A stretch of DNA of 64,000 nucleotides from Cordilura impudica (lineage: Eukaryota; Arthropoda; Insecta; Diptera; Scathophagidae): positions 101,743,111 through 101,807,110 of the forward strand of contig OY821521.1 in assembly GCA_963682025.1 (NCBI GenBank), given 5' to 3'. Position 1 is the first letter of the stretch. Each line of letters begins with the position of its first letter. The position numbers and the translations under genes were made by a program. Below, piece by piece: positions 10,861 to 23,100 of this stretch. The notes below the pieces were generated by a model, which saw only the letters and a list, made by a program, of their open reading frames with translations, made no database searches and was not told the origin of the DNA.

Positions 10861-11226
10861 CACAATTAAAGGTGTATTTCCGTATGACATAACCTCTAAA
10901 TGTAAACAACAGCTGATTTAATTTGTGAATTTACAAAAAGTTATTGTTAAAAATAAAGTAATATATTTTATATATTTTTTAATTGCTAATTAATATTAAA
11001 CAATTTATTTTTCTTTCAATATTTATCTTTATAATTTACTCTGTTTTTCTTTCGCCACAAGCAGTGTTGTATTTTCATATGGTTGTCATGCCAAAATAGA
11101 ACCTGCTCTAATTGAAAAATTTACATATGTCTTGCCAAATGTGTTGTACATAAACAATTTTTGAAAGTGTTCACACTATGTGTAAAACAATAAGAAGAAC
11201 ACAAGCAAAACACATAGTGTGAACGC
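10861..11226 (-). mobile_element. MITE, inverted relative of the 23216-23709 element
   Basis: ATAACCTCTAAATGTAAACA (about 10889) and the CGCCACAAGCAGTGTTGTAT block (about 11053) are reverse complements of blocks inside 23343-23575. The right end carries a separate 14-bp inverted repeat, GTTCACACTATGTG (11169-11182) with its complement at 11211-11224. Boundaries are approximate. Confidence 0.55.
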
Positions 11227-11619
11227 AGCTTAATTAAAATGGCTTGCAAATGAGATGTTACAACTCAAACAGAATATTTGTTCTTGGTTTTCAGTGTTTC
11301 CGTTTTAGCTTTTTAGTTGCTAGATTTAGCAAACTAAAAACTGTCGTTTAGCATCCAAAATTTATCAAAAGATGCTAGATGCTAACTTAGAATCTTTTAT
11401 TAATAAAAAGTTGCTTTTAGCATCTTTTTTTTTGATATTTTTTTTTCATTATTTTTGAATATATAATTTTAATGGTATTGATATGTTTTAATTTCTCAAA
11501 GTGTAGTACAGGAATTTTGTGTACTACTCCTTTTACCACTCTGCTCTTTTCTTTCAACAAATATAACAAAACATTTTGAAATAGAAGAATGTAAACACCA
11601 ACAACAGTTTTTAATGTTA

Positions 11620-12188
11620 TGATTTTTAGAAATTTCTAATGAATTAGAAAGTCGATTGCCAAAAAATATTATTGTATTAAAAAAATGCCAAAATTTTCAA
11701 TACAAAACACATTAAATCGGGTAAAAGAACAGATAACCAATATATTAGAACAGTTTAAATTTATATCATCTGAGACAGAAAAAATTCAAATCCAATGGAG
11801 TTATATCACAGAACAAAACTGGGATACAACACTGAATACAACCTCTTTATGTATTGAAAAATTCTATTGGCGATAATCCATTTTAGGAGTTATCAATATT
11901 TGTATTGTCTATATTAGTTTTGTCTTTCTCAAAAGCCGAAGTTGAACGTTTGTTTAGTTTAATGGCTTTAGTTAAAAGCAAACTTCGAACAGAATAAAAT
12001 CCGAGTTGTTATGTTCTGTAATACGTATAAAAGAAGGATTGAAATTGAAAAATCGGTGCTGTCACACTTACAATATACCGAGCGATGTCGTTGATAAAAG
12101 TCGATCGTCAGAAAAATATCAGAGCCAAGAAGAACTTGAAGATGAAGACATCACAGAAATATTAGATTCCATAAACCAATTATTGTAA
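11620..12188 (+). pseudogene. hAT transposase, C-terminal fragment (hATC dimerisation region)
   Basis: Across three frames the plus strand reads FLEISNELESRLPKNIIVLK, then NTLNRVKEQITN and EKIQIQWSYITEQNWDTT (11685-11876), then FSKAEVERLFSLMALVKSKL, then RIKSELLCSVIRIKEGLK and CCHTYNIPSDVV (12006-12188). The order and the AEVERLFS...VKSKLR signature are those of the hAT C-terminal dimerisation domain, whose role is transposase self-association. Frameshifts near 11876 and 11990 and a stop just before ELSIFVLS inactivate it. The catalytic core upstream is absent. Confident at superfamily level; the hAT lineage is not resolved. Confidence 0.75.
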
Positions 12189-12524
12189 TATAATCGTATC
12201 TTTTGATAATGTAATAATTTCTGTTATATTTTAAATAAAAAAAAAAATCCCTCTAAAATTAAAAATATTTAATTTAAATTTAAAATAAACTCAATTTGAT
12301 TTAAAAAAAATTTCAGATGAAATCCAAAATAATTTTAATTAAAATTTAAAAAATATAAATCGAAACATATGTTTTATATTAATTTTTCGATTTAAAAACC
12401 AAAGAATTTGTCAATAAGTATATAATTTTTCAATATAAAGGTAATGAAAATTGAAAAAAAAAATTTAGCATCCAGTACGTTTAAGCTTCTTTTTTTTTTT
12501 TTGCAATTTAGCATCTTTACAATT

Positions 12525-12710
12525 TCAAATTATGGCAATACTGTTGGTTTCAAAAGATTTTTTATAACAGTGGTTATAAGCATGTATACTTAGATCTGAT
12601 TTATCGCATTTTAATATATTTTCAAAAGCCTTGCATTTGCATTTATAGTCGTCACCTTTGACCTGCTCCAGCCATCCATTAGCTTCTCGTCTCTCAACTA
12701 ACTGAAGCAA
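12525..12710 (-). pseudogene. BED-type zinc-finger fragment, likely hAT transposase N-terminus
   Basis: The 61-codon minus-strand frame contains GWLEQVKGDDYKCKCKAF and ENILKCDKSDLSIHA. This resembles the N-terminal BED-like finger of hAT transposases (YKCKCKAC...LKCDKSDLSKHA), with the second cysteine apparently replaced by F and the terminal histidines disturbed. The finger would bind element ends. It lies about 340 bp from, and opposite in strand to, the hAT C-terminal fragment, so the two are either rearranged parts of one element or two separate relics. Confidence 0.55.
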
Positions 12711-13138
12711 AATCTTTATGTTCTGTATTCCTTTGATGTGTTTTCAGCATCATCGAAAAACGAATCGAACATTTTTCTAAAATTAATTATGTTTCTAAAA
12801 TTAATTATGTTCAAATTTATAATATTTTAATGTAATGCACAAAAATGAGTTTTATACTTGTCATTGTTATTAAAGAATCCACATATTTACTTCCTTCATA
12901 TTATAGAATTATTACCAGACTTAAAAAGACTTTAAAGTTTAAAATTGAAAAAAATTATGCGATATTTAACAAATACATTCAAAATAGTTTTGACTGATTA
13001 TTTTGGCAGTTTTAGTTTTGCCTTGTATCAGTAAAATGTTCAGATATTAACTAAAAAAAACAATTTGTTACATATTTTCATCTTAATTTTCTTAATTAAT
13101 TTAAAGACACAAAGATAGATTTAATACAATAAAAACAA
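12711..13138. other. AT-rich stretch, nothing recognised
   Basis: Contains the perfect 18-bp direct repeat TTTCTAAAATTAATTATG (12774 and 12791); otherwise no signal. Confidence 0.3.
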
Positions 13139-13578
13139 GAAAGAGTTGAAAGTTGATCTATGTGGACTCACAAATATGCCCTATACTAATAGGTCTGGAA
13201 AATTGAAAAGGATTGTAAAAAATAAAATGCAGCTTTATATTAACAAATTTAAATTAAAAAGAAAATTACAAAATAAACCATTTACCTGGTTAAACTTAAT
13301 ATTGTTTGTATCAGGTTAGTATTTAAAATGGTATAAATCGGGTGTCATTGTCCTATTTATGACCTGAAATATGTAGACACCTCTATAAAATGCTGAAAAT
13401 TCAGAGCATTTGTTGTAATAATTCAGTAACAGGTTTATCAAAGTGTTTACATATTCAAATATTTTATATACATTTGTTAAAAATAGTGCAAGAAGTCCAG
13501 ATATTAATGTAAACGTAAAACCCAGGTGGAGGGTTTCAAAGATTCGGCATAGCCGAATTTAACACTCTTACTTGTTAA
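13139..13578 (-). mobile_element. mini-me-like repeat (family 3)
   Basis: On the minus strand the copy starts ACAAGTAAGAGTGTTAAATT followed by the hairpin ATTCGGC-TAT-GCCGAAT, then CCCTCCACCTGGG. The same start occurs at 20528 and, degenerate, near 42812. No GTCY tract is obvious in this copy. Confidence 0.6.
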
Positions 13579-13579
13579 A

Positions 13580-14655
13580 TGTTAATATCTGCATATTTTA
13601 CTGATATAAGGCAAAATTATAATTGAAAAAAAAAAAAAATTTGGAGGCAAGACTTTTAAGCTCTCAAACTTTGGTTATTATAACATTTTTTTTTTACTCT
13701 AATGAGAGAAAAATAACGCAATCTTTCATATAGTAATTAATCCTTTTTATAGAAGAAATTATCATTGTTTTTATAACAGCCCTCTTCTTGAAACGTTCTT
13801 ATTTGAATAAGAATGAATTTAAAATAACATGAAAATGAAACTTTGGATTTCTTGAAAACACAAATTTTATATTTTCGAAGTATTTTTCGAAATATTTTTT
13901 TTTATTGTCAAATGACATGAAACATATGGTTTAGCTTCAGAACCATATGTTATCTAGAAACCGAGGTGCCACAGTCAGTTTCACAAAAAAAAAACCTTAA
14001 GTAATTTTTGCATGTTTTTCTTTAAGTTTATAAAAAATGTAAAAAAAAAATATTTTCTTTTAAAACAAAGTTTTACTTGTTCATTTAATTGTTTTGTTCT
14101 TCAATTTCATTCAATTAAGAATGACTTCTTTTTTTGAAATAAGTTAGGCATCACCTAAGAAAATTTGACGTTCAAATAAATTGGATTTGACTGGCATCAC
14201 TACTGTTTCAAACAGAAAAATAGTTGTGGCATTCATATGCAAAAAATAAAAATATGTGATTTGAGTGAAATATTATTTTAAATCCCTTTATTTGTAATAA
14301 TTGGTGCATAAAGAACTATGTTATAATTGAAAAAATTATAATGGAAAATATATTGTGCAAATAAAAAGTTTTAATTATAGTTATAGAACAACATCATCTC
14401 TAAAATGACCAGCGATTACGAGTTTTTTTTTAAATCACCGGAAAATCTAGACGTTTTTTAAAATCGTTTTTTTTTTTCATAAAACCAATGTCTATTTTTT
14501 TAAAATAATGACAAGGAGTAATAAAAAACATGTTAAAGTATAAATATCAATTGTTTGTTTTTCATCTCTTAAGACCTGTTTAATATACAAAAGGGCATTT
14601 GTTTTGATTTCACAAAGCCTTTTTTATGTGAATTAAAACAAGAAAAAATATTCTT
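13580..14655. other. AT-rich stretch, nothing recognised
   Basis: Homopolymer-rich DNA without coding signal. Confidence 0.35.
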
Positions 14656-14741
14656 ATTGAAATCATAGAACAGCATAAAACTCGTAAATTTAAGAATTTT
14701 TTCATTTACGAGTTTTTTTTTTTTTTGATTATGATTTCAAT
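14656..14741. repeat. Nested palindrome
   Basis: Outer arms ATTGAAATCATA (14656-14667) and TATGATTTCAAT (14730-14741) enclose inner arms ACTCGTAAAT and ATTTACGAGT separated by about 13 nt. The transcript could form a long hairpin. Confidence 0.6.
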
Positions 14742-14967
14742 AACAGGGGTGATAAGCAATAAGCATAAAACTCTCAAAAGCTCTAGTACCAGATGTTATT
14801 TTTAAGTGTGTATCAATTCAAAAAGACCAATGCACTGAACACTCTTTTGATTTCAGCGTTTGAGTAATGAAATTTCAATACAATAAAATAACGGAACTTG
14901 ATAAATTTAAGACGAATATTCGTTGACTGACTTTTCAAAGTTATGTATTTCAATCCAAAATGAATGA

Positions 14968-15199
14968 GGGGCCAAATCACCGCACTCGTTAACGAAATTT
15001 TTTTATGGAAATAATTTTTTTATTTTCCAAAATAAAATACTAAGGATAATTTTACTCTGTCAGAGATAACGAATTATGGCCCGTAGTTAAGAGTGAAAAT
15101 TAAACGAGTGCTGATGTTTGTCTGTCTTCTCTAAATAATAAACCAAAATATGGAATTTCGATTCATATTACTCGATATCGAATGCGGTGATTTGGCTCC
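14968..15199. mobile_element. Short MITE with ~24-bp terminal inverted repeats
   Basis: Left GGGGCCAAATCACCGCACTC and right (inverted) GGAGCCAAATCACCGCATTC bound a 232-bp non-coding segment. No clear target duplication. Confidence 0.6.
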
Positions 15200-16761
15200 A
15201 GTTCTGTCTTTATTTTTCCATTTACTAACTTTTAAATTGCTAAGAAAATTTGTATACTCTTCGCTTTCGGTGTTACCTTTTAAGAATTCTTTTATAAAAT
15301 TAGTAGCACACTCAGAATTTGTTTAAAAGAATAAATAAGATATCATGTGAACACAATGAACTCTTGTTTGATCATTTATTTATCTGATGCTTCAATATAA
15401 CTGTCAAAACAGGCTCTTTCAGAACTATAACTTAATATGTAAATTTCATTTCAGCGCGGTGTGATCAACTTCTTCACATGTATAATCAAAATATTCCACA
15501 GGTAAACTACAAATTGCAATCAGTAATATTTTCACTCTAATAAAATTAAGGTCAAGCAAAGCAGTTTTTTCGCTTTTTAAAGTTACCTTTTTGGCTCGTC
15601 AAAAAATGCTAAATCTAGCGTGAAAAGCGCTAAATTAGCATCGCTGATAATATATACCGTTCAAAGAATAAAAGCAATTAATATAAAATGTAAATTGTAT
15701 TCGAATTGAAAGGTTATCAACAGTATTAAATGGTAGCCGTAACTAAAATTGGTTGTAATATTGAATTTAAGATACAGGTGAAGGTTTTTAAAGTAAAATG
15801 CAAATTACGGAAACGAATTCAATTAAACTAGAATATTCGTAAGAAAAACTCTCATTATAAACAAAATAACACTGTACAGTAAAAGGCAATGTCCTATATA
15901 TAGATTTTAAGAATATTCTCGAACTGAAATCACATTGAAATAAACAAAATATTTTAATTAATATGAACATCCATTTTATTATCAAATGCCATTTAATTAT
16001 GGATGTAGATGCAAACAGTGAAGGTGTTGTCCAAAGGTGTGGTTTGCTTTATGGCATAATCTGGTTTTACGTTGTTTTTATTAGTGCATGTTTTAAATGG
16101 CCACTTAATTGAAGTGGCTCTTTGCTTGCAACTAACTATGTTGCACTGAATAGCAACAAAATAAAATATATACAAAGTATAGTTAATGTATGAAAACGAT
16201 TTACATGCAACACAGATGCGTGTCTGTCATGGAAATAAGAATTTCTGAAATGGTTATATGGGTGAGCTAAGGATACTGGGATACTTGGAGTATAATATAA
16301 ACTAAAGTGGCTTATTTATACGTGATATTAATGTCAATTAAGACAAATAACAAGGCCAACAAGTTTTTAATTTGTATCGTAGATACAAAGTCTTATAGAA
16401 AAAATATCAACATATAGAATAGACACAATAGAGTAACATATATTCCGAAAATATAAATTACTAGGAAAATCAGATATATAAGTTTCCAAAAACATTCAGT
16501 CTATTCATCGTTCAAATGAACCATATGAAATACGCTGAAACATTTAAATTCGATTTATATGATTTCATTTGTATTTCAGAATTTGTAAATTTCTAAAATA
16601 CAGTTAATGATTTCTCATATATAATTCGAAATTTTAAATTTTGAATTATAATTTCTGAAACACAATCTCAATTATATGATAAATAACTACTTTCATATGA
16701 TAATATACATTAATATTTTTCTTTCAAATAAATTTCCCATAATTGCAGTCAATGCCTGTGG
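15200..16761. other. AT-rich stretch, nothing recognised
   Basis: Short chance frames on the minus strand (15788-16175) show no family motif. Confidence 0.35.
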
Positions 16762-17480
16762 GTCAAAAGAACCACTAATTGGATGAAGTAAATAAGCATA
16801 AACCAAATTTAAATGAAATTGTTATTCATTTTTTTGTTTGCAGATATCAAAAAGTTCATATTGGATGCTATATTTATATGGGGCCTAGGTCGAAAAATGG
16901 ACCGATCCTAACGATATTTGATAAAGTATTTTATATTTTACAAAAATATATACAAACCAATTTAATAAAAATCTGTGCAATATTTTTGTTTTTTCATAGA
17001 TTTAAGTGAAGATCGGAAAGTATTTTGTATGGGGCTTATGACTAAGATTTAACCTACAGGGCTTTTTTTTTGGACTACTATTTAATGGGTGTTATAAACA
17101 CACACAAAATAAATGTGACAAAGATCTTCATGTCAATTTGGATCTTATAAAAATTTACGTCATTCTCATAGGGGACATTTGTATGGAGACTGGGTCTGAA
17201 GATGCAGCGATTTTCACTAACTTCAATAGCGCTTTTCCTGTCGCAGATAAATTCATTTACACCAAACACTTCGTGAAATATATTTGTATTTGCGGCTTGT
17301 AGTTTGATTACAAGTTTTACGTGGGCACACAGACGGACGGACAGTAAATCATTAAATCGGTTCAGAAAGTGATTCTGAGTTGATTGGTATAATAAAAGGT
17401 CTAGTCAAATATTTTTGGCAGATGCAAATATCAGCACAAACTCATTATACGCTGACCAGAAAATGGTATGTATAGGGTAC
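16762..17480 (-). mobile_element. mini-me-like repeat (family 1), diverged
   Basis: Follows the family-1 order on the minus strand (ATAAGCATAAACCAAATTT; CAGACGGACGGACAG at about 17332; AATATTTTTGGCAGATGCAA) and ends at GGTATGTATAGGGTACAAAA. Numerous substitutions mark it as old. Confidence 0.65.
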
Positions 17481-17511
17481 AAAAGGTAAGTTTCAAGTTT
17501 TCATAAAACAT

Positions 17512-17624
17512 TATATCTGTGGTCACAAGCATTAACCGCCTAAGTCGAAAATCACGCTTTCGAGAAAAATAACTTTTTATATAAATGTAATGAGGCTTCA
17601 CTACGACTTAGGTCAGTATATTTT
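17512..17624. mobile_element. Palindromic MITE (ATCTGTGGTCACAAGC family), left part
   Basis: Begins TTATATCTGTGGTCACAAGC, then ATTAACCGCCTAAGTCGAAA and ACTACGACTTAGGTCAGTAT. Interrupted by the mini-me-like copy at 17625-18399. The intact relative is at 61873-62127. Confidence 0.6.
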
Positions 17625-18399
17625 TATACCCTATACCACTATGTGGTTTGGGTATAATGACTTTGTGCTGCTGTTTGTGACAACCAAAAATATTTGACCT
17701 GGACCCATCTTTAATTATACCGATCGAATCAGAATCACTTTCTGAGTTGATTTAACAATGTCCGTCCGTCCGTCCGTCTGTGTGTCCATGTAAAGCTTGT
17801 AATCAAACTGCAGGTCGCAAATATGTATGTATTTTGATGAAATTTGGTAACTAAGCTTTTATCGGCCATGGGATGAACGCTATTGAAATTAGTGAGAATC
17901 GGTCCATGTTCAGACCTAGCCCCCATACAAATTACCCATATGAAATCGACATAAATTGCCATAAGATCCAAATTGTCATATAGATCTTACTCAAATTGGG
18001 TTTGTATGCGTTCATTACATCCATTAATGAGTAGTCCAAAAATGATCCCTTTGACCCCATATAGAGCTGCTTCCCGATCTTCGCTTAAATCTATTAAAAA
18101 ACAAAAATATTGCACTGATTCTTCTCAAATTTTGTTTGTATATATTTTTGCAAAATACAAGAGACTTTACCAAACACGATCAGGATCGGTCCATTTTTGG
18201 ACCAAGTCCCTATATAGATATAGCATCCGATATGAACTTTTTCCTATCTGCAGCCAAAAAAATTAATAAAAATCCCACTCAAATTGAGTTTTTGCTTATT
18301 TTCTATGTCCAGTTAGTTGGGCCTAAGAGATAGGGTCTCTAAACGCATGGTATAGGGTATCGTATAGTCGGTCTAGACCGACTATAATTTTCTTACTTA
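17625..18399 (+). mobile_element. mini-me-like repeat (family 1), full length
   Basis: From TATACCCTATACCACTATGT and GGTTTGGGTATAATGACT, through the GTCC tract (17758-17782), to the perfect 22-bp terminal palindrome centred on GGTCTAGACC and ATAATTTTCTTACTTATT. Inserted into the palindromic MITE. Confidence 0.75.
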
Positions 18400-18728
18400 T
18401 TATCAATATCTTTTTAACAAATATTGTTAGAGAAATGGGGATTTCACGTAAATATAAAGCGTTTTTAGTAGAACATGATAGCATATATAACCCAAATCGT
18501 CGAATATCATGCTTTTAAGAAAAATAACTTTTTATATAAATGTAATGAGGCTTCACTACGACTTAGGTCAGCATATTTTCATTAATAACTTTTTAATATA
18601 CAGTGATAGAGAAATAGGGATTTCACGGAAATATAAAGTGTGTTTATTAGAATATGATAGCATACATAATTCAAATCATTCTTAAGTTGACTTAGGCGGT
18701 TATAGCTTGGGACCACAGATATTATACT
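18400..18728. mobile_element. Palindromic MITE, right part with an internal duplication
   Basis: Contains GAAATGGGGATTTCACGTAA, a second copy of the CTACGACTTAGGTCAGCAT block, and a right terminus CTTAGGCGGTTATAGCTTGG-GACCACAGATAT complementary to the left end at 17512. The extra internal block suggests a partial tandem dimer. Confidence 0.55.
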
Positions 18729-18730
18729 TG

Positions 18731-19084
18731 CAGATTCCAGCGCTCGAAATTCGAGTGCAATTTCTAGGTAACTTTATTTCTTAACTTAGGCAATTTACAA
18801 ACCAACACTTTTTTGGTTTATTATTATTGTGAATGAAGATAACAAACTCATTAACTAATTTAATACACACACACATAGCATATGTATAATTTTATGTATG
18901 TGTTAGTAACAACTTCAAATGCAATGTACTCAAAATAAAGAAAAAAAATTTAAAAATCTGTAAATCTGGTGAACAGCTAAAAAGAAGTATCTTTAAAATA
19001 ATATACGTTTAGTCAAAATCGGAATAAAACGGTAAAACAAAACATCGGTAAAAAGAAATCGCCTAGCCTATTAATATTACAGAT
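18731..19084 (-). mobile_element. Helitron-like element, short complete copy (copy A)
   Basis: On the minus strand the 5' end reads ATCTGTAATATTAATAGGCT and the 3' end carries the hairpin (plus 18740-18758) followed by TGGAATCTGC. At 354 bp it is a non-autonomous version of the 38741-41402 element, with matching ends and flanking blocks (TTAAAAATCTGTAAATCTG, AAAACATCGGT). No Rep/helicase coding. Confidence 0.55.
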
Positions 19085-19221
19085 TATGTAGTCGACATGG
19101 CAAACTATATGAATTGGTCTTAAAACTGCTACATCATTCATCATAATCTCCGGACTTAGCCACAGTGAATATTCTCCTATTTTGAGAGCCTTGAGAAAAA
19201 TTATATATATGAACTGAATTG

Positions 19222-19330
19222 AGTTAAAATTTATTTATTTATTTATTTAATAACTATGTAATAATAAATTATTACAAAATTATATTAAGTAAGCACTAGC
19301 TGCTAAGGCCGTCGGCTCATTGAGTTAAAA
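19222..19330 (-). mobile_element. LINE 3' end fragment with (TAAA)n tail
   Basis: A TTTA tract at 19228-19250 (TAAA on the minus strand) adjoins a short untranslated piece containing AAGGCCGTCGGCTCAT. The arrangement parallels the tail of the LINE at 30402. It looks like a very 5'-truncated insertion. Confidence 0.45.
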
Positions 19331-20527
19331 ACTACTGGCTTTCATTTGGATTTCACACATATTTATTGACCTTCCTCGTACGTTAATGAAATTAGGAGAA
19401 AAACGAATTGGTGTAGTTACGAAAGCATTTTTTGAAGAAAATGTGGCGGATTCTTTACCTAACATAGGTGCCACCTTAGTGAATATATGAAAATTTATGC
19501 TGGGATTAAAATTTATGAGTTTATATTTTTTTCTTTGTAAAATTTGAAAGACATGAAATTGACAAAATATTCATAAATTATGTACAAGCAAAAGAAGCCC
19601 TTGAGACATTCACAAACAAATACAAATATGTATCATGAGATTTTCTATTACACATTTTTTATTCAACATCAAACATAAGCTTTTTGTGAAGTTAATATCA
19701 ATACATCAAAAGAGCACATTGAACTTTTCAGCAAACTATGTTGGTATTTTCATCATCATAATAGAAATTCAATCATTCAAATCAACTTTATATCTTTGTC
19801 ATTATTATAATATCATTTATGTATGAATGTTATGGTGGACCGCATAAAGCATTTCATTGCTACAATTGGCCTAATATAAAATAACTTCAATTTCCATGAA
19901 TAGGCTTAAATTTATGATTTTTGCTATATTTATTAAAAATTCGCCATTCATATCTGGAAATCTTTTTGACCACTTTCCTTCCATACCAGTGAGCCAAAAA
20001 GGCAGTTTTTTTTTGTATTTTATCGTATATTTATCAATGTGTTTGAAATCGAGAACCTCCAAAAAGTGTATATAATCCTGAGCCTTAAACAACTCAAATC
20101 AATTTGGACAACATGGATAAAAATGTTACTAAATAATTCATTTTTAGAATAATGATTATTGAGCTGATCGAATTAAATCAAAATGACTAAACTTGCAATC
20201 TATAGTTGATCGGTAGATTGATATGTAGATTGTGTAAATGTTTTATTGGTATTTTCCGACAATTTCTTAATATTAATATATTATATTAATTAAGAAACTC
20301 AATGTTTTTAAATTCGTCTCACCTCAACAAAATCATATTCGATATAAACTTACAATTTCTGTAATTAATTATAGACATAATACATATCAAATCGATATTC
20401 ATATATACATAACTGAAATATCAGAGTAAGAGCAGAAAACATACCTAAATATATTCACGGATATTAGTATGTTTTATAACGACCAAAAAAATTTGTCACT
20501 GAAATTTCTGTGTCAACTCTAGTGAAA
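19331..20527. other. Unassigned stretch with an orphan open frame
   Basis: Minus 19871-20092 encodes 73 residues, including KLPFWLTGMEGKWSKRFPDM, and plus 19384-19490 reads KLGEKRIGVVTKAFFEENVA. Both look less random than the AT-rich background, but I recognise no family. They may be remnants of an unidentified element. Confidence 0.25.
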
Positions 20528-20640
20528 ACAAGTAAGAGTGTTAAATTCGGCTGTGCCGAATCTTTGATACCCTCCACCTCGGTTTGAGTCTTGATAATAA
20601 ATGTAAATGAAAAAGTAAACAATTTGGTAAACTTAATACC
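20528..20640 (+). mobile_element. mini-me-like repeat (family 3), terminal fragment
   Basis: AACAAGTAAGAGTGTTAAAT, then hairpin ATTCGGC-TGT-GCCGAAT and ATACCCTCCACCTC. Same terminus as the 13139-13578 copy. Confidence 0.6.
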
Positions 20641-22187
20641 AAATTATTTCAGCAAATTCTTTGGGTTGGTTTTCTTCTTTTCTATTATTTCGGATTTATT
20701 TCGGTGTTTGCTTTTTGGTCATCGTGGTTGCTGATCGGCATGCATTTTGGTTATATACCTATATGCATGCGTTTCCGGTTATATGACATAACTTCTCGTT
20801 TAATTTAGTTTTTGCTAATTAAATAGCTCGCCCTAACCTCCATTGCAAAGGTAATGGTTGTGTAGAGTGGCTATATGCATTAAATCGTGCTAATTGGAGA
20901 TGGCTGTATAGTTTCTTTTAACTGGCCAAATATTTCTTCATTGTGGCCATATAGGTCGGATGAAGTAACAAAATAATAACCAAAAAAAAAGCTCTCTCAA
21001 CTTTTTTTTAAAATATTGCCATTTTGAAAACATAGAGAATAAATTTATAATAATAAATAATCAAATTAGGGATGAAAAACGCAAAAAACGAAAAGTCCCA
21101 AACATTTTAAATAAAATAATTTAATGTTATATTTATTTTCTGAAAAACTTCAAATTTTCATCCAAAAAAAATTGTGAAAATTTATATATAAAAAATAACA
21201 TTCTCATAAAATTACGTTTACTTATGTAACAATTTTTATGTTAGCAATTCTTAAATATCATTTGAGGTTTTCTTAAATTCATTGAATTTAAATTAATATC
21301 GACAAATCTGTTTTTCTATTTATTTAAATTGTAAAGGAGTGGCATCTCCGTCAAAATAAGCGAAAAACACAAAGAATAGAAAAAAACAAATTACTTCGGG
21401 TTTGACAGGATGATTTTATGTTTATGTTTAATATCTTTATTTTTTTTTACTAATATTTCTGTTTATTTATTTGAAAATGAAATAATGAATTGAATATGCT
21501 ATTTAATTTTTTTATTTATATAAAAAAGTTTTTTAATTAAAGCAAAATATTTTCACTATTTCATGATTTTTATTTATGTATGACGACATTTCAACCTAAA
21601 AATTTAAGTTTTTATCGATAGGATAAACAACACAAAAATGGTTGTCGTTTAGATAACAACAACAGCTGACTTTAACAATAGCGAATATCGTTTCAAAATT
21701 TTACTGATAATTTTGCAATTTTCTTTTTTTTTTACAATTCGACTATCGTTAAAAGAAGTTACTGAATCGCGGTACTGAAAAGCTATTAATATCTCCTGAA
21801 TGGCAATATTTTTTTTAAATGTAAACATTTTTAAATGTAAAGATATTTCTAAATTTAAAATTATTATTTCCGACGTTTTGATATGATTTTCTGAAACTCA
21901 ATTAATATTTTCTAATTTATAATTGGAAATTTTATTTTCAGTTTTTATTATAATTGATATTTTCTTAAATTTGAATGGAAAATTTAAAAAGTGAAATTTT
22001 GTATTTATGTGAATAATAATGCTTTATTAATTATAAACAATTTTTAAAAATTAGATGTAATCGCAATCAGATATTTTATAGGTAAAGCAGAATAATAATT
22101 CTATATAACTATGTAGAACTGTTTTGTAAGCAAAAAACTCATTGACGAACTCGGTAACTCTATTTTGTAAAGACAACAAAAAGTTAA
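20641..22187. other. AT-rich stretch, nothing recognised
   Basis: No coding signal; 20700-20960 is somewhat less AT-rich but shows no motif. Confidence 0.35.
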
Positions 22188-22762
22188 CCCCCCAATCTCA
22201 CATCACACTGAAATTGTAAAATCGCTGTGTACGTATTATCAACGAAAAATTGTTCGAATTAGTCGAATCCATCGCCATTAAATTTTATGCTCAAACATCT
22301 GACTGCAATCTCATTTTTAAAATGTTGTCGAAGCGTAAACTTGAAAAAATTTGTATACTTCTCTCTCTTATTTTATTTTAAGTAGAGTTACCAAGTTTAT
22401 TATACAGGCACATGTTTGAGGGAAAATGTTTACATTTATTATTATTAGTATTATTTTAATAATAGTTAATAATATTTATGCTCTATAATTAACAAACTTG
22501 CGTTTTTGTATGCGCATTTCAAAAAATAAATCATTATAATAGATTTAACAAGTTAAAACTTTAATTACAATTTTACAGAATCCAGTAAATTTGCATTAAA
22601 TTTATAACAGGGTAACATTAATCATCGTTAGTGTCTGCCACTATTCGCACGAAAAATTTGGTGCCATTAGTGTGACCACTGCGGAAAATGTGTGTGTATT
22701 AGTAAAAAAAATGTGAGTGTATTGAGTTTTTCGAACTTGCAGTGTGATGTGAGATTGGTGGG
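22188..22762. mobile_element. MITE with 23-bp inverted termini and TAA duplication (PIF/Harbinger-like)
   Basis: Left CCCCCCAATCTCACATCACA and right (inverted) CCCACCAATCTCACATCACA bound 575 bp. TAA flanks both sides (22185-22187 and 22763-22765), matching the 3-bp TWA duplication typical of PIF/Harbinger. Non-coding. Confidence 0.65.
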
Positions 22763-22904
22763 TAATATGCCAAACTTATGTTCATATTTGTAAAAGAATA
22801 ATGAAAAAACGTATGAAATAAAAGACCAACCCGTGTATACTCTTAACATTGTTCTGTATGATATCTAGTTGAAAATATTAACATTCATGTTAAAATAGAA
22901 ATAA

Positions 22905-23100
22905 CTATTGCAAAGCTAATTAGAACAAACAAAAATTATGGCGGCATCTACTGTGGCATAGTCACGCTGAGCAAAATGAAGTGACACTCTGTTAATACAA
23001 AAGAAATGTATTTTCCCCACAACAAAATACTGCAGAATTTTATTTAAATAAAATAACCGATTTATTTCTAACATGCAGTTACTATGAATATACATACATA
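22905..23100 (+). repeat. Diverged relative of the 26373-26925 tandem unit
   Basis: Shares AATTAGAA, GGCGGCATCTAC/GGTGGCATCTAC, AGTCACG, TTTTCCC(C/T), AACAAAATA and GCAGAATT in the same order. A single unit here. Confidence 0.5.

Noticed and set aside
17973..18333. Open frames of 65-97 codons recurring in several mini-me-like copies
   Set aside because: They shift or end in other copies and show no codon conservation, so they are chance frames in a repeated sequence.
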